Shown here: positions 1 to 7,272 of the stretch, in pieces
How the letters are laid out: the number at the start of each line of letters is the position of its first letter
Numbering within the stretch: the stretch's first letter is position 1
Assembly: GCA_005805045.1 (NCBI GenBank)
Contig: SYNW01000056.1
Span: 1-8,189, forward strand
Direction of reading: 5' to 3'
DNA: 8,189 nt
Source of the DNA: Actinomycetota bacterium
GTDB taxonomy: Bacteria > Actinomycetota > Acidimicrobiia > Acidimicrobiales > Ilumatobacteraceae
Notes under the pieces: generated by a model
The model's input: the letters and a program-made list of their open reading frames with translations, nothing else
Database searches by the model: none
What the model was told of the DNA's origin: nothing
Made by a program: the position numbers and the translations under genes

Positions 1-559
1 GGGCGACCAACACGATTTCTTTGACTTCAAGTTGTTCGACTTCTGTCAAAATCGACTCAATGTCACGACTGCGTTGGGGCCCACGAAAACTAGGTATCGC
101 GCAAAACCCGCAATTACGGTCGCAACCCTCGGCGATTTTGATGTATGCCCACGGCGCGCGCGACTTTGGTCGAGGCAGATTCAACAAATCAAAAGCGGGC
201 ACATTTTGGCTCGTCACGCCGACTGATTTTTTAGTCAGCGTAATTGGCACACCAAAACCAGCGATGTGGTCGGCTTCTGGCAACGACTCGGCAAGTTCAG
301 AACCGTAGCGCTCGGCCATGCAACCCGTGACTACGACTCGAGCACCAGCTTTGCGTTGCCCCGAAAGTTCGAGAACCGTGTCGATCGACTCGCGCCGTGC
401 GTCTTCGATGAATGCACACGTATTGACGATTACTAGATCTGCTTGCGAAACCTCATCAGTTTGCACGAGACCATCTTTTAACAACGTTCCGATGATTTTG
501 TCCGAATCAACATCATTTTTTGGACACCCCAACGACTCAAGATAAAAGTGTTGTGTCAC
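1..559 (-). CDS. rimO: Ribosomal protein S12 methylthiotransferase RimO (N-terminal part)
   Basis: Radical SAM enzyme that adds a methylthio group to the conserved aspartate of ribosomal protein S12 (family knowledge). The 186 codons visible cover the N-terminal UPF0004 domain and the beginning of the radical SAM domain; the rest lies left of the window. Residues 10-15 read LGCPKN, typical of RimO. Cys12, Cys48 (in VNTCAFIEDA) and Cys80 (in TGCMAE) would bind the auxiliary iron-sulfur cluster. Cys146, Cys150 and Cys153 (CDRNCGFC) form the CxxxCxxC radical SAM cluster motif. The GCPKN start and the NTCAFIEDA context favour RimO over its tRNA-modifying relative MiaB. The start is GTG at 559-557: an in-frame TAA lies two codons upstream and no other start fits. 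No clear Shine-Dalgarno precedes it. It follows ftsK by 53 bases on the same strand. Confidence 0.93.
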   Translation of the reverse strand, partial: MTQHFYLESLGCPKNDVDSDKIIGTLLKDGLVQTDEVSQADLVIVNTCAFIEDARRESIDTVLELSGQRKAGARVVVTGCMAERYGSELAESLPEADHIAGFGVPITLTKKSVGVTSQNVPAFDLLNLPRPKSRAPWAYIKIAEGCDRNCGFCAIPSFRGPQRSRDIESILTEVEQLEVKEIVLVA

Positions 560-567
560 AATTTTTT

Positions 568-573
568 ATTCTA
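568..573 (-). promoter_or_regulatory. Possible -10 element for rimO
   Basis: TAGAAT (5 of 6 matches to TATAAT, read on the minus strand) ends eight bases before the GTG start of rimO, in the 53-base gap after ftsK. No good -35 is visible and the surroundings are AT-rich, so a chance match is possible. If used, transcription would start at or within a couple of bases of the GTG. Read-through from ftsK is the alternative. Confidence 0.25.
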
Positions 574-612
574 TCTATCGTTCCTGCACCACGAAATGAA
601 CGAGAGTGTGAA

Positions 613-3045
613 TTAACTCGCCTTTTGGATGATTTCAAGTTCTTCGACGGTCATCAACACTTCACGCGGGCGCGAACCTTCGCTCGGCGCAACGACGCCG
701 CGTTGTTCGAGCATGTCCATAAGCCGACCCGCCCGAGCAAACCCAACTTTAAGTTTTCGTTGCAACATCGAGGTACTGCCCTGCTGGGTTCGCACGACAA
801 GATCCATCGCTTGACGCATAAGTTCGTCGTCGTCTTCGTCTCCGCTGCTGCCACCAAAAATTTCGCCGTTACTTGACGATTTATTCGCGTCGCCTTCAAT
901 GCCCGAGACATAGGTAACTTCTGGGGCTTGTCGACGCCAGTGACCGACAACTTTGCGTACTTCGTTCTCGCTGACCCATGCCGACTGCAGACGCTGCGAA
1001 ACAGATGTGTTGCCAGGCAGCATCAACATGTCACCCATACCCACTAGTTTTTCTGCACCTGGTTGATCAAGAATCACTCGGCTGTCGGTCAAACTCGAAA
1101 CAGCAAACGCCATGCGAGCAGGAATATTCGCCTTGATCACACCAGTGATTACATTCACGCTCGGGCGCTGCGTCGCCACCACTAAGTGAATGCCAACCGC
1201 ACGCGCTTTCTGCGCTATTCGCGTGATGCAGTCTTCGACATCGCGGGCCGCGACCATCATCAAGTCGTTCAACTCGTCGACGACAACCAAAATGTACGGA
1301 ATTCGCGAAAACTGTTTGTCTGTTTCATGACCTTCTTGCGCCGACATCTCGCCGCGATCGTAAGCCGCGTTGTAGCCAGCCACATCACGAAAGCCTGCTT
1401 CAACAAGAAGGTCGTATCGACGCTCCATTTCTTTGACTGCCCAACCGAGAGCATTGGCGGCCTTCTTTGGGTTTGTGACCGGCGCCGTCAACAAGTGCGG
1501 CAGTCGCGTGTATTGCGCCATCTCAACCTGCTTCGGGTCGATGAGAATCAACTTCACCTGATCTGGCGTCGCACGCATCAACACCGAGGTAATGATGCAG
1601 TTGATCACGCTCGACTTACCGGCACCGGTCGCGCCAGCGATCAACAAGTGCGGCGTAGTCGAGATATTCAAGAACACGGGGCGACCCGAAATATCTTTGC
1701 CCACTGCGACATCAAGCGGATGAGTCGCCGTGCGTGCTTCTTGAGACACGAGCAAGTCACCGATTGAAACAAGTTCGCGTTGTTCGTTTGGCACTTCGAT
1801 GCCGATCGCCGATCGCCCAGGTATCGGCGCCAAAATTCGCACATCAGTTGCCGCCATGGTGTAGGCGATGTCGCGCGAAAGCGTCGTCACCTTGGCGACC
1901 TTTACGCCGTCACCCAGCGACAATTCATAGCGCGTGACCGTCGGACCGCGCGTATAACCGACGAGTTCTGTGTCGACACCGTGCGATGCAAGCGCCGCCA
2001 CGAGTTGATCACCGCGTTCACGAATTGCTTCTTCGTTGGCTTTTTTGTTGCTGGTCAGCAACAAGAAGTCGAGTTCTGGAAGCGTCCAATCGCTTGGCTG
2101 ACCACTTGGACCGAGCGGTATTTCTTGTGGCTCGCCTTTGACCGGCGCGAGTTTGGCTGCTGGCTTCGCTGGCGACTTCGACTCGGCTTGCTCGCGACGC
2201 TTGCGTTCGCGACGCGGCCTCTTTTCTTGGTCTCGATTGTCGTCATCTTGGCCATCTTGGACAAAATCATAAAGTTCTGGCCGTTGATCATCTTGTGGCG
2301 CGAAACCGCCGGGCACATCGGCTTGTTCACCGGCAAAACCCCGATTTTCATCCAGCGCACCCGACAAATTTTTGGTCGCCGAAGAAAACTTGCCGCTAAT
2401 TCTGCGCCACACATTGCGCAAAACTTCAATCAACTCTGGCGCCGACTTGCCAGACACGAGCATCACCGAGCCGACGAGCAGGGCCGACAACAGCACGGTT
2501 GCACCAATATCTGATAGCGAGTTCTGCGTTGGTTCGCCCACTACATAGCCGAACCATCCACCAGTGCGGTTTTCGACGTCACTAAAAAACACATGGGTCA
2601 GACCAAGCAACACGCCAGTCAGCGACGTCCAGCCGATTGCCGTTCGAATTTGATTTTGCCAACTTTTGCGTCGTGCAAGCGCAACACCCAAGCCGATGCA
2701 CAAAATCGGCAAGAAGAATCGACCAACGCCGATCGTCGACGACGAAAGACTATCCAGCGCTCGACCAAGTGGCCCAGCCAACTTCAAGTAGACCGACAAT
2801 ACGAGCAATGCGCCGAACGCGATCAAACCCAAACCGCTGAATTCGTGTGCCCGCCCCTCGAATAATCCACCAAAAATTGGGCCGTGTTGCGAAACAACCC
2901 GATAACGGGTCGGCTCGTCATCAGCATCATGCTCGCGCAATGCCCGAATCGGCCGCACATTATCTGGACGGCGCGGTCGCTCGTTATCTCGGTTTCGTGA
3001 GCCCTTCTTGGGGCGCGCAGATTTAGATTTGGGCACTTTTGCCAT
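613..3045 (-). CDS. ftsK: DNA translocase FtsK/SpoIIIE family
   Basis: Membrane-anchored hexameric ATPase that pumps DNA through the closing division septum and helps clear the chromosome terminus (family role). The 810 residues fit actinobacterial FtsK length. Order: a basic cytoplasmic N-terminus (1-50); about four membrane helices (roughly 70-90, 105-124, 135-155, 181-198); a charged, Pro/Ala/Lys-rich linker (about 220-320); the motor; and a winged-helix gamma domain. Walker A is GATGAGKS at 471-478. Walker B is VVVDELND at 587-594, with Asn593 where Ala is common. ATQRPSVNVITG (624-635) and DSRVILDQPGAEKL (654-667) are signature FtsK segments. The gamma domain, about 738-801, contains GSTSMLQRKLKVGFARAGRLM and would recognise polar guiding sequences. 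An acidic stretch (735-741) separates motor and gamma. The ATG at 3045 has no Shine-Dalgarno; a TAATGT hexamer six bases upstream suggests a leaderless start. It lies 99 bases after rnj. Confidence 0.97.
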   Translation of the reverse strand: MAKVPKSKSARPKKGSRNRDNERPRRPDNVRPIRALREHDADDEPTRYRVVSQHGPIFGGLFEGRAHEFSGLGLIAFGALLVLSVYLKLAGPLGRALDSLSSSTIGVGRFFLPILCIGLGVALARRKSWQNQIRTAIGWTSLTGVLLGLTHVFFSDVENRTGGWFGYVVGEPTQNSLSDIGATVLLSALLVGSVMLVSGKSAPELIEVLRNVWRRISGKFSSATKNLSGALDENRGFAGEQADVPGGFAPQDDQRPELYDFVQDGQDDDNRDQEKRPRRERKRREQAESKSPAKPAAKLAPVKGEPQEIPLGPSGQPSDWTLPELDFLLLTSNKKANEEAIRERGDQLVAALASHGVDTELVGYTRGPTVTRYELSLGDGVKVAKVTTLSRDIAYTMAATDVRILAPIPGRSAIGIEVPNEQRELVSIGDLLVSQEARTATHPLDVAVGKDISGRPVFLNISTTPHLLIAGATGAGKSSVINCIITSVLMRATPDQVKLILIDPKQVEMAQYTRLPHLLTAPVTNPKKAANALGWAVKEMERRYDLLVEAGFRDVAGYNAAYDRGEMSAQEGHETDKQFSRIPYILVVVDELNDLMMVAARDVEDCITRIAQKARAVGIHLVVATQRPSVNVITGVIKANIPARMAFAVSSLTDSRVILDQPGAEKLVGMGDMLMLPGNTSVSQRLQSAWVSENEVRKVVGHWRRQAPEVTYVSGIEGDANKSSSNGEIFGGSSGDEDDDELMRQAMDLVVRTQQGSTSMLQRKLKVGFARAGRLMDMLEQRGVVAPSEGSRPREVLMTVEELEIIQKAS

Positions 3046-3051
3046 AAATCA

Positions 3052-3057
3052 ACATTA
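3052..3057 (-). promoter_or_regulatory. Possible -10 element giving a leaderless ftsK mRNA
   Basis: TAATGT on the minus strand ends exactly six bases before the ftsK ATG, so a start at the A of ATG is well placed. No recognisable TTGACA-like -35 lies 16-19 bases upstream. The 99-base gap after rnj holds no strong terminator hairpin, so ftsK may also be reached by read-through from dapA-rnj. Confidence 0.35.
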
Positions 3058-3144
3058 CCAACGGGGTCTGTTTACAGGTGGGATTACTCGCCTAATTGAA
3101 TCCAGCAAGCCATCTCGCCGAAACGCGCTGATCGTCGCAAATGG

Positions 3145-4536
3145 TTAGTGTTTTTTGTGTTTCTTGGTTTGTTTATCTTTTGACTTTTTGCCAGCGCGTC
3201 GCGACTTTTGTGGCACGACATACTCGGCGGGTATGCGCCCAGAAAAGTCGATCCCACCATCGGTGATCTCAATGAGATCCCCGTCTTCGCACAACAAAAC
3301 ATTGCGTGACGCGACACCCATGATTCGCGCCAACTCGGCATTGGCGAACATGTGTCGATACTCGCCATGAATCGGCACGAACCATTGCGGCTCGGTGACA
3401 TTCAAATATGTCTTCAAATCCTCTGCTTGGGCATGACCCGTTGCATGCACATCGGCAATACCCGAATGCACGACAGTCGCACCGCGACGCAACAACGCAT
3501 CAATCACCTTGTTGACGTTGTGTTCGTTACCAGGGATGGCATGACTCGAAAAAATGACGACATCGCTTTCGCCAACTTTCACGTAGCGACTATCGCCCTT
3601 TGCCAGATTCGTCAGCGCCGACATCGCCTCGCCTTGCGACCCGGTCGAGATAATGCAGATTTCGTGGTCGTCATATTTGCCCAGCGAATCTGCACTGACC
3701 AAACTTTTTTCAGGAATTGTCAGCACCTTCAAGTCGCGCGCAAGACGAATGTTGTTGATCATCGACCTGCCGAGCGGCACGACAACACGACCAGAGTCGA
3801 TTGCCGCATCAGCGATCTGCTGCACGCGGTGAATATGGCTGGCGAAACTGGCCGTGATTATGCGCTTCTCACGATGTTCGTTGAAGATACCCCGTAACAC
3901 GGCACCGACATCAGACTCGCTCGGTGCATGACCACGCTCGCCCGCGTTGGTCGAGTCGAGCATCAACAACCGAATGCCCTCGTTTGACGACAACGAACCA
4001 AGACGTGCCAGATCAGTGCGACGATGATCAACTGGCGTGAGATCAATCTTGAAGTCACCCGAATGCACGATCACACCTTGTGCCGTGTGCAATGCGATTG
4101 CATGCGCGTGCGGTACCGAGTGTGTGACCGGGATGAATTCAACATCAAACGGCCCAATCTTGACACGGTCGTTGTCGCTAACTTCGATAAATTTCGTCTT
4201 GTCGGTCAGTCGCGCTTCAGAGATTCGATTGCGCGCGAGACCCAAAGTGAGCGCCGAGCCATACAACGGAAACGACGCGTCTTGCAACAAATACTGCAAC
4301 GCCCCGACATGATCTTCATGGCCGTGTGTCGCAACGCAGCCAACGATGCGGTCTTTGCGCTCGAGCAACCATGTGAAATCTGGGATGATTACCTCGATGT
4401 CGTCGCCGTGTTCGGCTTTGGGAAACATCAACCCGCAGTCGATCAGCAAAATCTTTTTGTCTTGTTCGACCGCCATGCAGTTTCGACCAATTTCGCCTAG
4501 CCCGCCGAGGAAGGCGATGCGAACTGGTTTTGACAT
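3145..4536 (-). CDS. rnj: Ribonuclease J, C-terminally shortened
   Basis: Metallo-beta-lactamase/beta-CASP ribonuclease acting as endonuclease and 5'-3' exonuclease in RNA maturation and decay (family knowledge). The 463 residues hold the metal-binding HGHEDH at 71-76, His139 in VTHS, the HSGDFKID segment at 158-165 with Asp161, the beta-CASP motifs TASFASHIHR (228-237) and STGSQGE (297-303), and ATGHA (365-369) followed by PIHGEYRH (388-395), completing the active site. The nuclease core is therefore intact. The usual family length is about 550-560 residues. Here the chain stops soon after GRIPAEYV, and a Lys/Arg-rich tail (443-463, ending KKHKKH) replaces the C-terminal domain. The next 99 bases encode no recognisable remainder. 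The start ATG overlaps the dapA stop by one base (TAATG), suggesting translational coupling; no Shine-Dalgarno is seen. Confidence 0.95.
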   Translation of the reverse strand: MSKPVRIAFLGGLGEIGRNCMAVEQDKKILLIDCGLMFPKAEHGDDIEVIIPDFTWLLERKDRIVGCVATHGHEDHVGALQYLLQDASFPLYGSALTLGLARNRISEARLTDKTKFIEVSDNDRVKIGPFDVEFIPVTHSVPHAHAIALHTAQGVIVHSGDFKIDLTPVDHRRTDLARLGSLSSNEGIRLLMLDSTNAGERGHAPSESDVGAVLRGIFNEHREKRIITASFASHIHRVQQIADAAIDSGRVVVPLGRSMINNIRLARDLKVLTIPEKSLVSADSLGKYDDHEICIISTGSQGEAMSALTNLAKGDSRYVKVGESDVVIFSSHAIPGNEHNVNKVIDALLRRGATVVHSGIADVHATGHAQAEDLKTYLNVTEPQWFVPIHGEYRHMFANAELARIMGVASRNVLLCEDGDLIEITDGGIDFSGRIPAEYVVPQKSRRAGKKSKDKQTKKHKKH

Positions 4537-5438
4537 TACTTTTGCGCGACGGCGCGCGCGGCTTGCAGATTGCCGAACACTTTTGCTGCCCGTTCGGCCA
4601 GACCACTCGGTGGCGGCCCCATCGGCAGTCTCGCCTCACCGACATCGAGCCCAAGATGGTTCATCATCACTTTGCTCGGCAACGGGTTTGGATTATCGTC
4701 ACCAGTTTCAAACGCGAAGCTCTCGAGCATCCTTGAGTTGACCGCGCGGGCACCAGCGACGTCGCCGGCGTTCCATTTTTTGAACATCTCCTGATGATCA
4801 ACGGCTGTCCAATGCGTCGCCACACCGATCACGCCGGTCGCACCAATCGCCATCAGCGGCAAAGTCAGACCATCGTCGCCGCTAAGAAGCTCGAAACTTT
4901 TCGGTACTTGGGTCATCAACATCGCCGTTTCGGCTGGGTTGCCACTTGCATCTTTGAGTGCCGCCACATTTTTTACTTCATTGGCCAATTTCGCGAGTGT
5001 TGCAGTCGAAATTTTTCGGCCAGTGCGGATCGGAATGTCGTACACGACGACTGGCAGCGTCGTCGCCGCACAAACTGCCTTCATGTGCGCCAGAATGCCA
5101 GCCTGTGATGGTCTGTTGTAATACGGACCAACAGCCAAAATGCCGGCAATGCCGAGTTTTGAAGCCTGTTCAGTCAAATGAACAGAATGCTTCGTGTCGT
5201 TGGTGACCGTGCCAGCAATAACCGGAATCGTCACTGCCTCGACAGTTGCCGCAAACAACGCAAGTTTCTCGTCGTCTGTCAGCGTCGACGCCTCACCTGT
5301 TGTGCCACCGACTACTAGCCCATCGTTGCCATTGTCCTGCAGCCATTTCGCCAGGCGACGCACCCCGTCGAGGTTTAATTCACCGTTCTTGTCAAACGGT
5401 GTCACCATCGCAGTGAGAACCTGACCAAATCTCGGCAT
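4536..5438 (-). CDS. dapA: 4-hydroxy-tetrahydrodipicolinate synthase
   Basis: Condenses pyruvate with L-aspartate semialdehyde, the first committed step to diaminopimelate and lysine; cytoplasmic TIM-barrel enzyme, usually a homotetramer (family knowledge). At 300 residues it is full length. Lys162 in ALKDASGN is the Schiff-base lysine. GGTTGE (44-49) supplies the Thr pair at 46-47, and Tyr133 in VVYDIP and Tyr107 in PYYNRP match the catalytic triad. Arg138 fits the substrate carboxylate-binding arginine. The segment at 200-213 (ATGVIGVATHWTAV) departs from the E. coli version but keeps the fold pattern. The ATG at 5438 has no Shine-Dalgarno; TATTAT six bases upstream points to a leaderless mRNA. 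It overlaps rnj by one base at its 3' end, and these two genes are commonly adjacent in actinobacteria. No dapB is in view. Confidence 0.96.
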   Translation of the reverse strand: MPRFGQVLTAMVTPFDKNGELNLDGVRRLAKWLQDNGNDGLVVGGTTGEASTLTDDEKLALFAATVEAVTIPVIAGTVTNDTKHSVHLTEQASKLGIAGILAVGPYYNRPSQAGILAHMKAVCAATTLPVVVYDIPIRTGRKISTATLAKLANEVKNVAALKDASGNPAETAMLMTQVPKSFELLSGDDGLTLPLMAIGATGVIGVATHWTAVDHQEMFKKWNAGDVAGARAVNSRMLESFAFETGDDNPNPLPSKVMMNHLGLDVGEARLPMGPPPSGLAERAAKVFGNLQAARAVAQK

Positions 5439-5444
5439 GCCTAG

Positions 5445-5450
5445 ATAATA
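5445..5450 (-). promoter_or_regulatory. Probable -10 element for a leaderless dapA(-rnj) transcript
   Basis: TATTAT on the minus strand (5 of 6 to TATAAT) is followed by CTAGGC and then the dapA ATG, so the transcript would start at or next to the A of ATG. No Shine-Dalgarno exists between the hexamer and the start. The -35 region, about 5468-5474, has no clear TTGACA match. Confidence 0.5.
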
Positions 5451-5473
5451 GTCATTTGCACGCGCACGAATCT

Positions 5474-5510
5474 AACGAGTTTTTCTCGTTGGACGCAAAG
5501 CGGCCCAACG
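5474..5510 (-). terminator. Two overlapping hairpins between the diiron gene and dapA; possible terminator
   Basis: Read on the minus strand just after the diiron gene stop, CGTTGG pairs with CCAACG (5510-5505 with 5492-5487). An inner CGC/GCG pairing closes a TTT loop. Immediately after it, AACGAG pairs with CTCGTT (5490-5485 with 5479-5474) around an AAAAA loop. The two hairpins share four bases (AACG), so both cannot form fully at once. There is no T-run after either stem on the minus strand, so this is not a textbook intrinsic terminator. It could act as a weak or factor-assisted terminator separating the operon from dapA. Confidence 0.35.
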
Positions 5511-5522
5511 ATATCAAGTCAA

Positions 5523-6650
5523 CTAGTGGCGAATTTCGACTTCTTTGCCGATCTCGAACTTGAGATATTCGTCATCTGTGTTTTCCCAGTCTTCAAATTG
5601 AATTACACCCATCTCCTCAAAGCGGCGGCGCAACCACTTGTCGTTGCGGTCAAGCAAACCAAGTTTCTTGCAATTCGGCACGATCTTGGCAAACAACATT
5701 TGCTGGAAGATTTTGCGAGTTGGATCATTGACCAACAACGGGATCAAAGTCTTTGGGTCGACGCCCATGTGTTGCCAAACTTCTTGTTGCAAGAAGCGGT
5801 CACGCATGCGAATGCTGGCTTCGTAGGCGAACTCTTGACGATCCATGATCTCTTTGTCGCTCATGCCGTCGTAGACCTCTTTGAGGCTGAGTACACCGAA
5901 TGCCACGTGACGGGCTTCGTCGCTCATAACGTAGCGCAACAATTTCTTCAACAGTGGCTCGCTCGTCAACTGGTGCAAGTAGCCGAATGCTGCGAGCGCC
6001 AAACCTTCGACCATGATCTGCATGCCGAGATACGTGAAGTCCCAGCGTGAGTCTTTGACAATGTCGTCGAGCAACATACTCAGGTGCGGATTAATCGGAT
6101 AGCCGCCGTCGAGTTTCTCGTCGAGATAACGAGCGAATACTTCGACGTGACGAGCCTCGTCTACGACCTGAGTGCTGGCATAGAGTTTCGCGTCGTACCA
6201 CGGCACAGTCTCGACGATCTTGCTGGTGCAAATAAGCGCGCCCTGTTCGCCGTGCAGAAACTGCGAGAGGCTCCATTTGCGGCTGTGAATGCCGAACTCG
6301 AGCCATTCTTTGTCGGTCCATTTTGCGAGTTTTGTGTCTGCGTACAAGTCTGCATTCATCCCGCGACCGATTGCATCCTGGTCGGCGGTGATGGTTTTTT
6401 CGATGTCGACTTCGGTGTTCCAATCCAGATCAAACGTGCCGTTCCATTGACTCGTCTTGGCTTTTTCATAGAGCTTGCGCAAAGGCTGACGAGTCAGTGA
6501 GTAGTCCCAAGTGAAAACCGAGTCGGCGTTGTTCTTGACGACGTGTTCGATCTCATTTGCTGGCGTGAGCGGAATGCTCAAAATCGCTTCAATGTTGTTG
6601 ATCTCGTCACGACCGATGATTTCTTGATTTTGCTTTTCTGTGATTGACAT
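5523..6650 (-). CDS. Ferritin-like diiron carboxylate protein, probable oxygenase, substrate unknown
   Basis: The 375-residue protein has the full six-ligand pattern of a four-helix-bundle diiron site: Glu135 (HGEQG), Glu165/His168 (DEARH), Glu215 (MVEGL) and Glu245/His248 (a second DEARH). Spacings are 30, 47 and 30 residues. This is the ferritin-like superfamily shared by ribonucleotide reductase R2, R2-like ligand-binding oxidases, acyl-ACP desaturases, COQ7 and bacterial monooxygenases. It is not typical R2: the position four after His168, where R2 has its radical tyrosine, is Phe172; the middle spacing is short; and no nrdA lies nearby. No signal peptide or membrane segment is seen, so it is probably cytoplasmic. 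The start is fixed by AGGAG eight bases before the ATG. It lies 25 bases after the TetR gene, so it is probably co-transcribed with and controlled by that regulator. O2-dependent oxidation of an organic substrate is the likeliest role, by inference only. Confidence 0.8.
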   Translation of the reverse strand: MSITEKQNQEIIGRDEINNIEAILSIPLTPANEIEHVVKNNADSVFTWDYSLTRQPLRKLYEKAKTSQWNGTFDLDWNTEVDIEKTITADQDAIGRGMNADLYADTKLAKWTDKEWLEFGIHSRKWSLSQFLHGEQGALICTSKIVETVPWYDAKLYASTQVVDEARHVEVFARYLDEKLDGGYPINPHLSMLLDDIVKDSRWDFTYLGMQIMVEGLALAAFGYLHQLTSEPLLKKLLRYVMSDEARHVAFGVLSLKEVYDGMSDKEIMDRQEFAYEASIRMRDRFLQQEVWQHMGVDPKTLIPLLVNDPTRKIFQQMLFAKIVPNCKKLGLLDRNDKWLRRRFEEMGVIQFEDWENTDDEYLKFEIGKEVEIRH

Positions 6651-6658
6651 AGCTATTG

Positions 6659-6663
6659 CTCCT
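6659..6663 (-). promoter_or_regulatory. Shine-Dalgarno site of the diiron gene
   Basis: AGGAG on the minus strand, eight bases before the ATG at 6650, inside the 25-base gap after the TetR gene. It confirms the start and suggests efficient translation from a shared mRNA, unlike the leaderless-looking gene upstream. Confidence 0.8.
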
Positions 6664-6675
6664 GTTTGTTTAGTT

Positions 6676-7272
6676 TTACTTAGTTAATTCGTGGATGTTG
6701 ATGTGCATGTGCAAGAACTTTGCGACGCTCGCGTCGTTTGTGAAATCAAAGCGCTCTGACGGCGTCAAGAAATAAGAAATTACAAGACGAGCCAAAACTT
6801 CGACCAGTGCATCGGCTTCGCGCTTGGGCAAAAAGTCCGCAACCAGTGGCGCCAAATACGAAGCGGCGACACGCACGATGCGCGACAATCCGTCGATCGT
6901 GAACTGCATCAGAGTCGTACCCGGCTCAGTGGCCAGCATCATCGCCAAGTGTTGATCGTTGCGCAACTCGGTGGTCGCCGAAACGATGCAGCGCACGAGC
7001 AGATCTTCCAGCGACTTTGCACCTTCGGCACGAGCTAACAGCGTGGTAAAAAATTCATCCAGCGAGCGCACATGAAGCGCTTCAAGCAAAACTTCCTTGC
7101 CGCCCGGAAACATGCGATAAACGGTTGCGCGCGAAACACCCGACAGATCGCAAACGTCGGCGACGGTAAAGCGCGAAACTCCCCACTTTTCGATGGCCAA
7201 TTTCGTGGCGTCCAGCACGCGGGTTTCAACCTCAGTGAAGGTTGCTGGATTTGCGGTAGCCGAGATAGCCAT
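6676..7272 (-). CDS. TetR/AcrR-family transcriptional regulator
   Basis: A 198-residue protein of typical TetR size. The N-terminal DNA-binding domain (about 14-60) contains the helix-turn-helix FTVADVCDLSGVSRATVYRMF at 35-55, with the family-typical SRATVYRMF recognition helix. The helical remainder (about 65-198) is the variable ligand-binding and dimerisation region, which does not reveal the ligand. The start ATG at 7272 is preceded within six bases by TATTGT, part of a good promoter, so the mRNA is probably leaderless. An 8-bp inverted repeat covers that promoter, which points to autorepression. The next gene, 25 bases downstream, encodes the diiron protein, the likely regulated partner. 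The divergent solute-binding protein gene may also be a target. Family assignment is firm; target and ligand are inferred or unknown. Confidence 0.92.
   Translation of the reverse strand: MAISATANPATFTEVETRVLDATKLAIEKWGVSRFTVADVCDLSGVSRATVYRMFPGGKEVLLEALHVRSLDEFFTTLLARAEGAKSLEDLLVRCIVSATTELRNDQHLAMMLATEPGTTLMQFTIDGLSRIVRVAASYLAPLVADFLPKREADALVEVLARLVISYFLTPSERFDFTNDASVAKFLHMHINIHELTK

Noticed and set aside
1..559. MiaB tRNA methylthiotransferase
   Set aside because: The LGCPKN opening and the NTCAFIEDA segment fit RimO; MiaB usually has a GCQMN-type opening. The ftsK neighbourhood also fits rimO.
1186..2514. Two long plus-strand open frames (1186-1767, 1780-2514) opposite ftsK
   Set aside because: They lie wholly antisense to a well-supported ftsK with all its motifs. 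Their translations are Arg/His-rich with no recognisable domain, as expected for shadow frames.
3046..3144. Missing RNase J C-terminal domain hidden by a frameshift in the rnj-ftsK gap
   Set aside because: The 99 bases are far too short for the roughly 100 missing residues, and the other frames give no family-like sequence, so a simple single frameshift does not explain the short protein.
3046..3144. Intrinsic terminator after rnj
   Set aside because: Only weak short pairings (around the CGCG and CGCC runs) and no T-run after them on the minus strand.
3352..4500. Plus-strand open frames (3352-3897, 4024-4500) opposite rnj
   Set aside because: Antisense to the conserved RNase J core; translations have no domain features and no convincing start signals.
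5526..6500. Plus-strand open frames (5526-6050, 6084-6500) opposite the diiron gene
   Set aside because: Both mirror the conserved diiron coding region on the other strand, with no independent evidence of coding.
5523..6650. Class I ribonucleotide reductase R2 subunit (nrdB)
   Set aside because: The radical tyrosine position is Phe172, the His168 to Glu215 spacing is much shorter than in R2, and no nrdA or nrdH is adjacent. The general ferritin-like call is safer.
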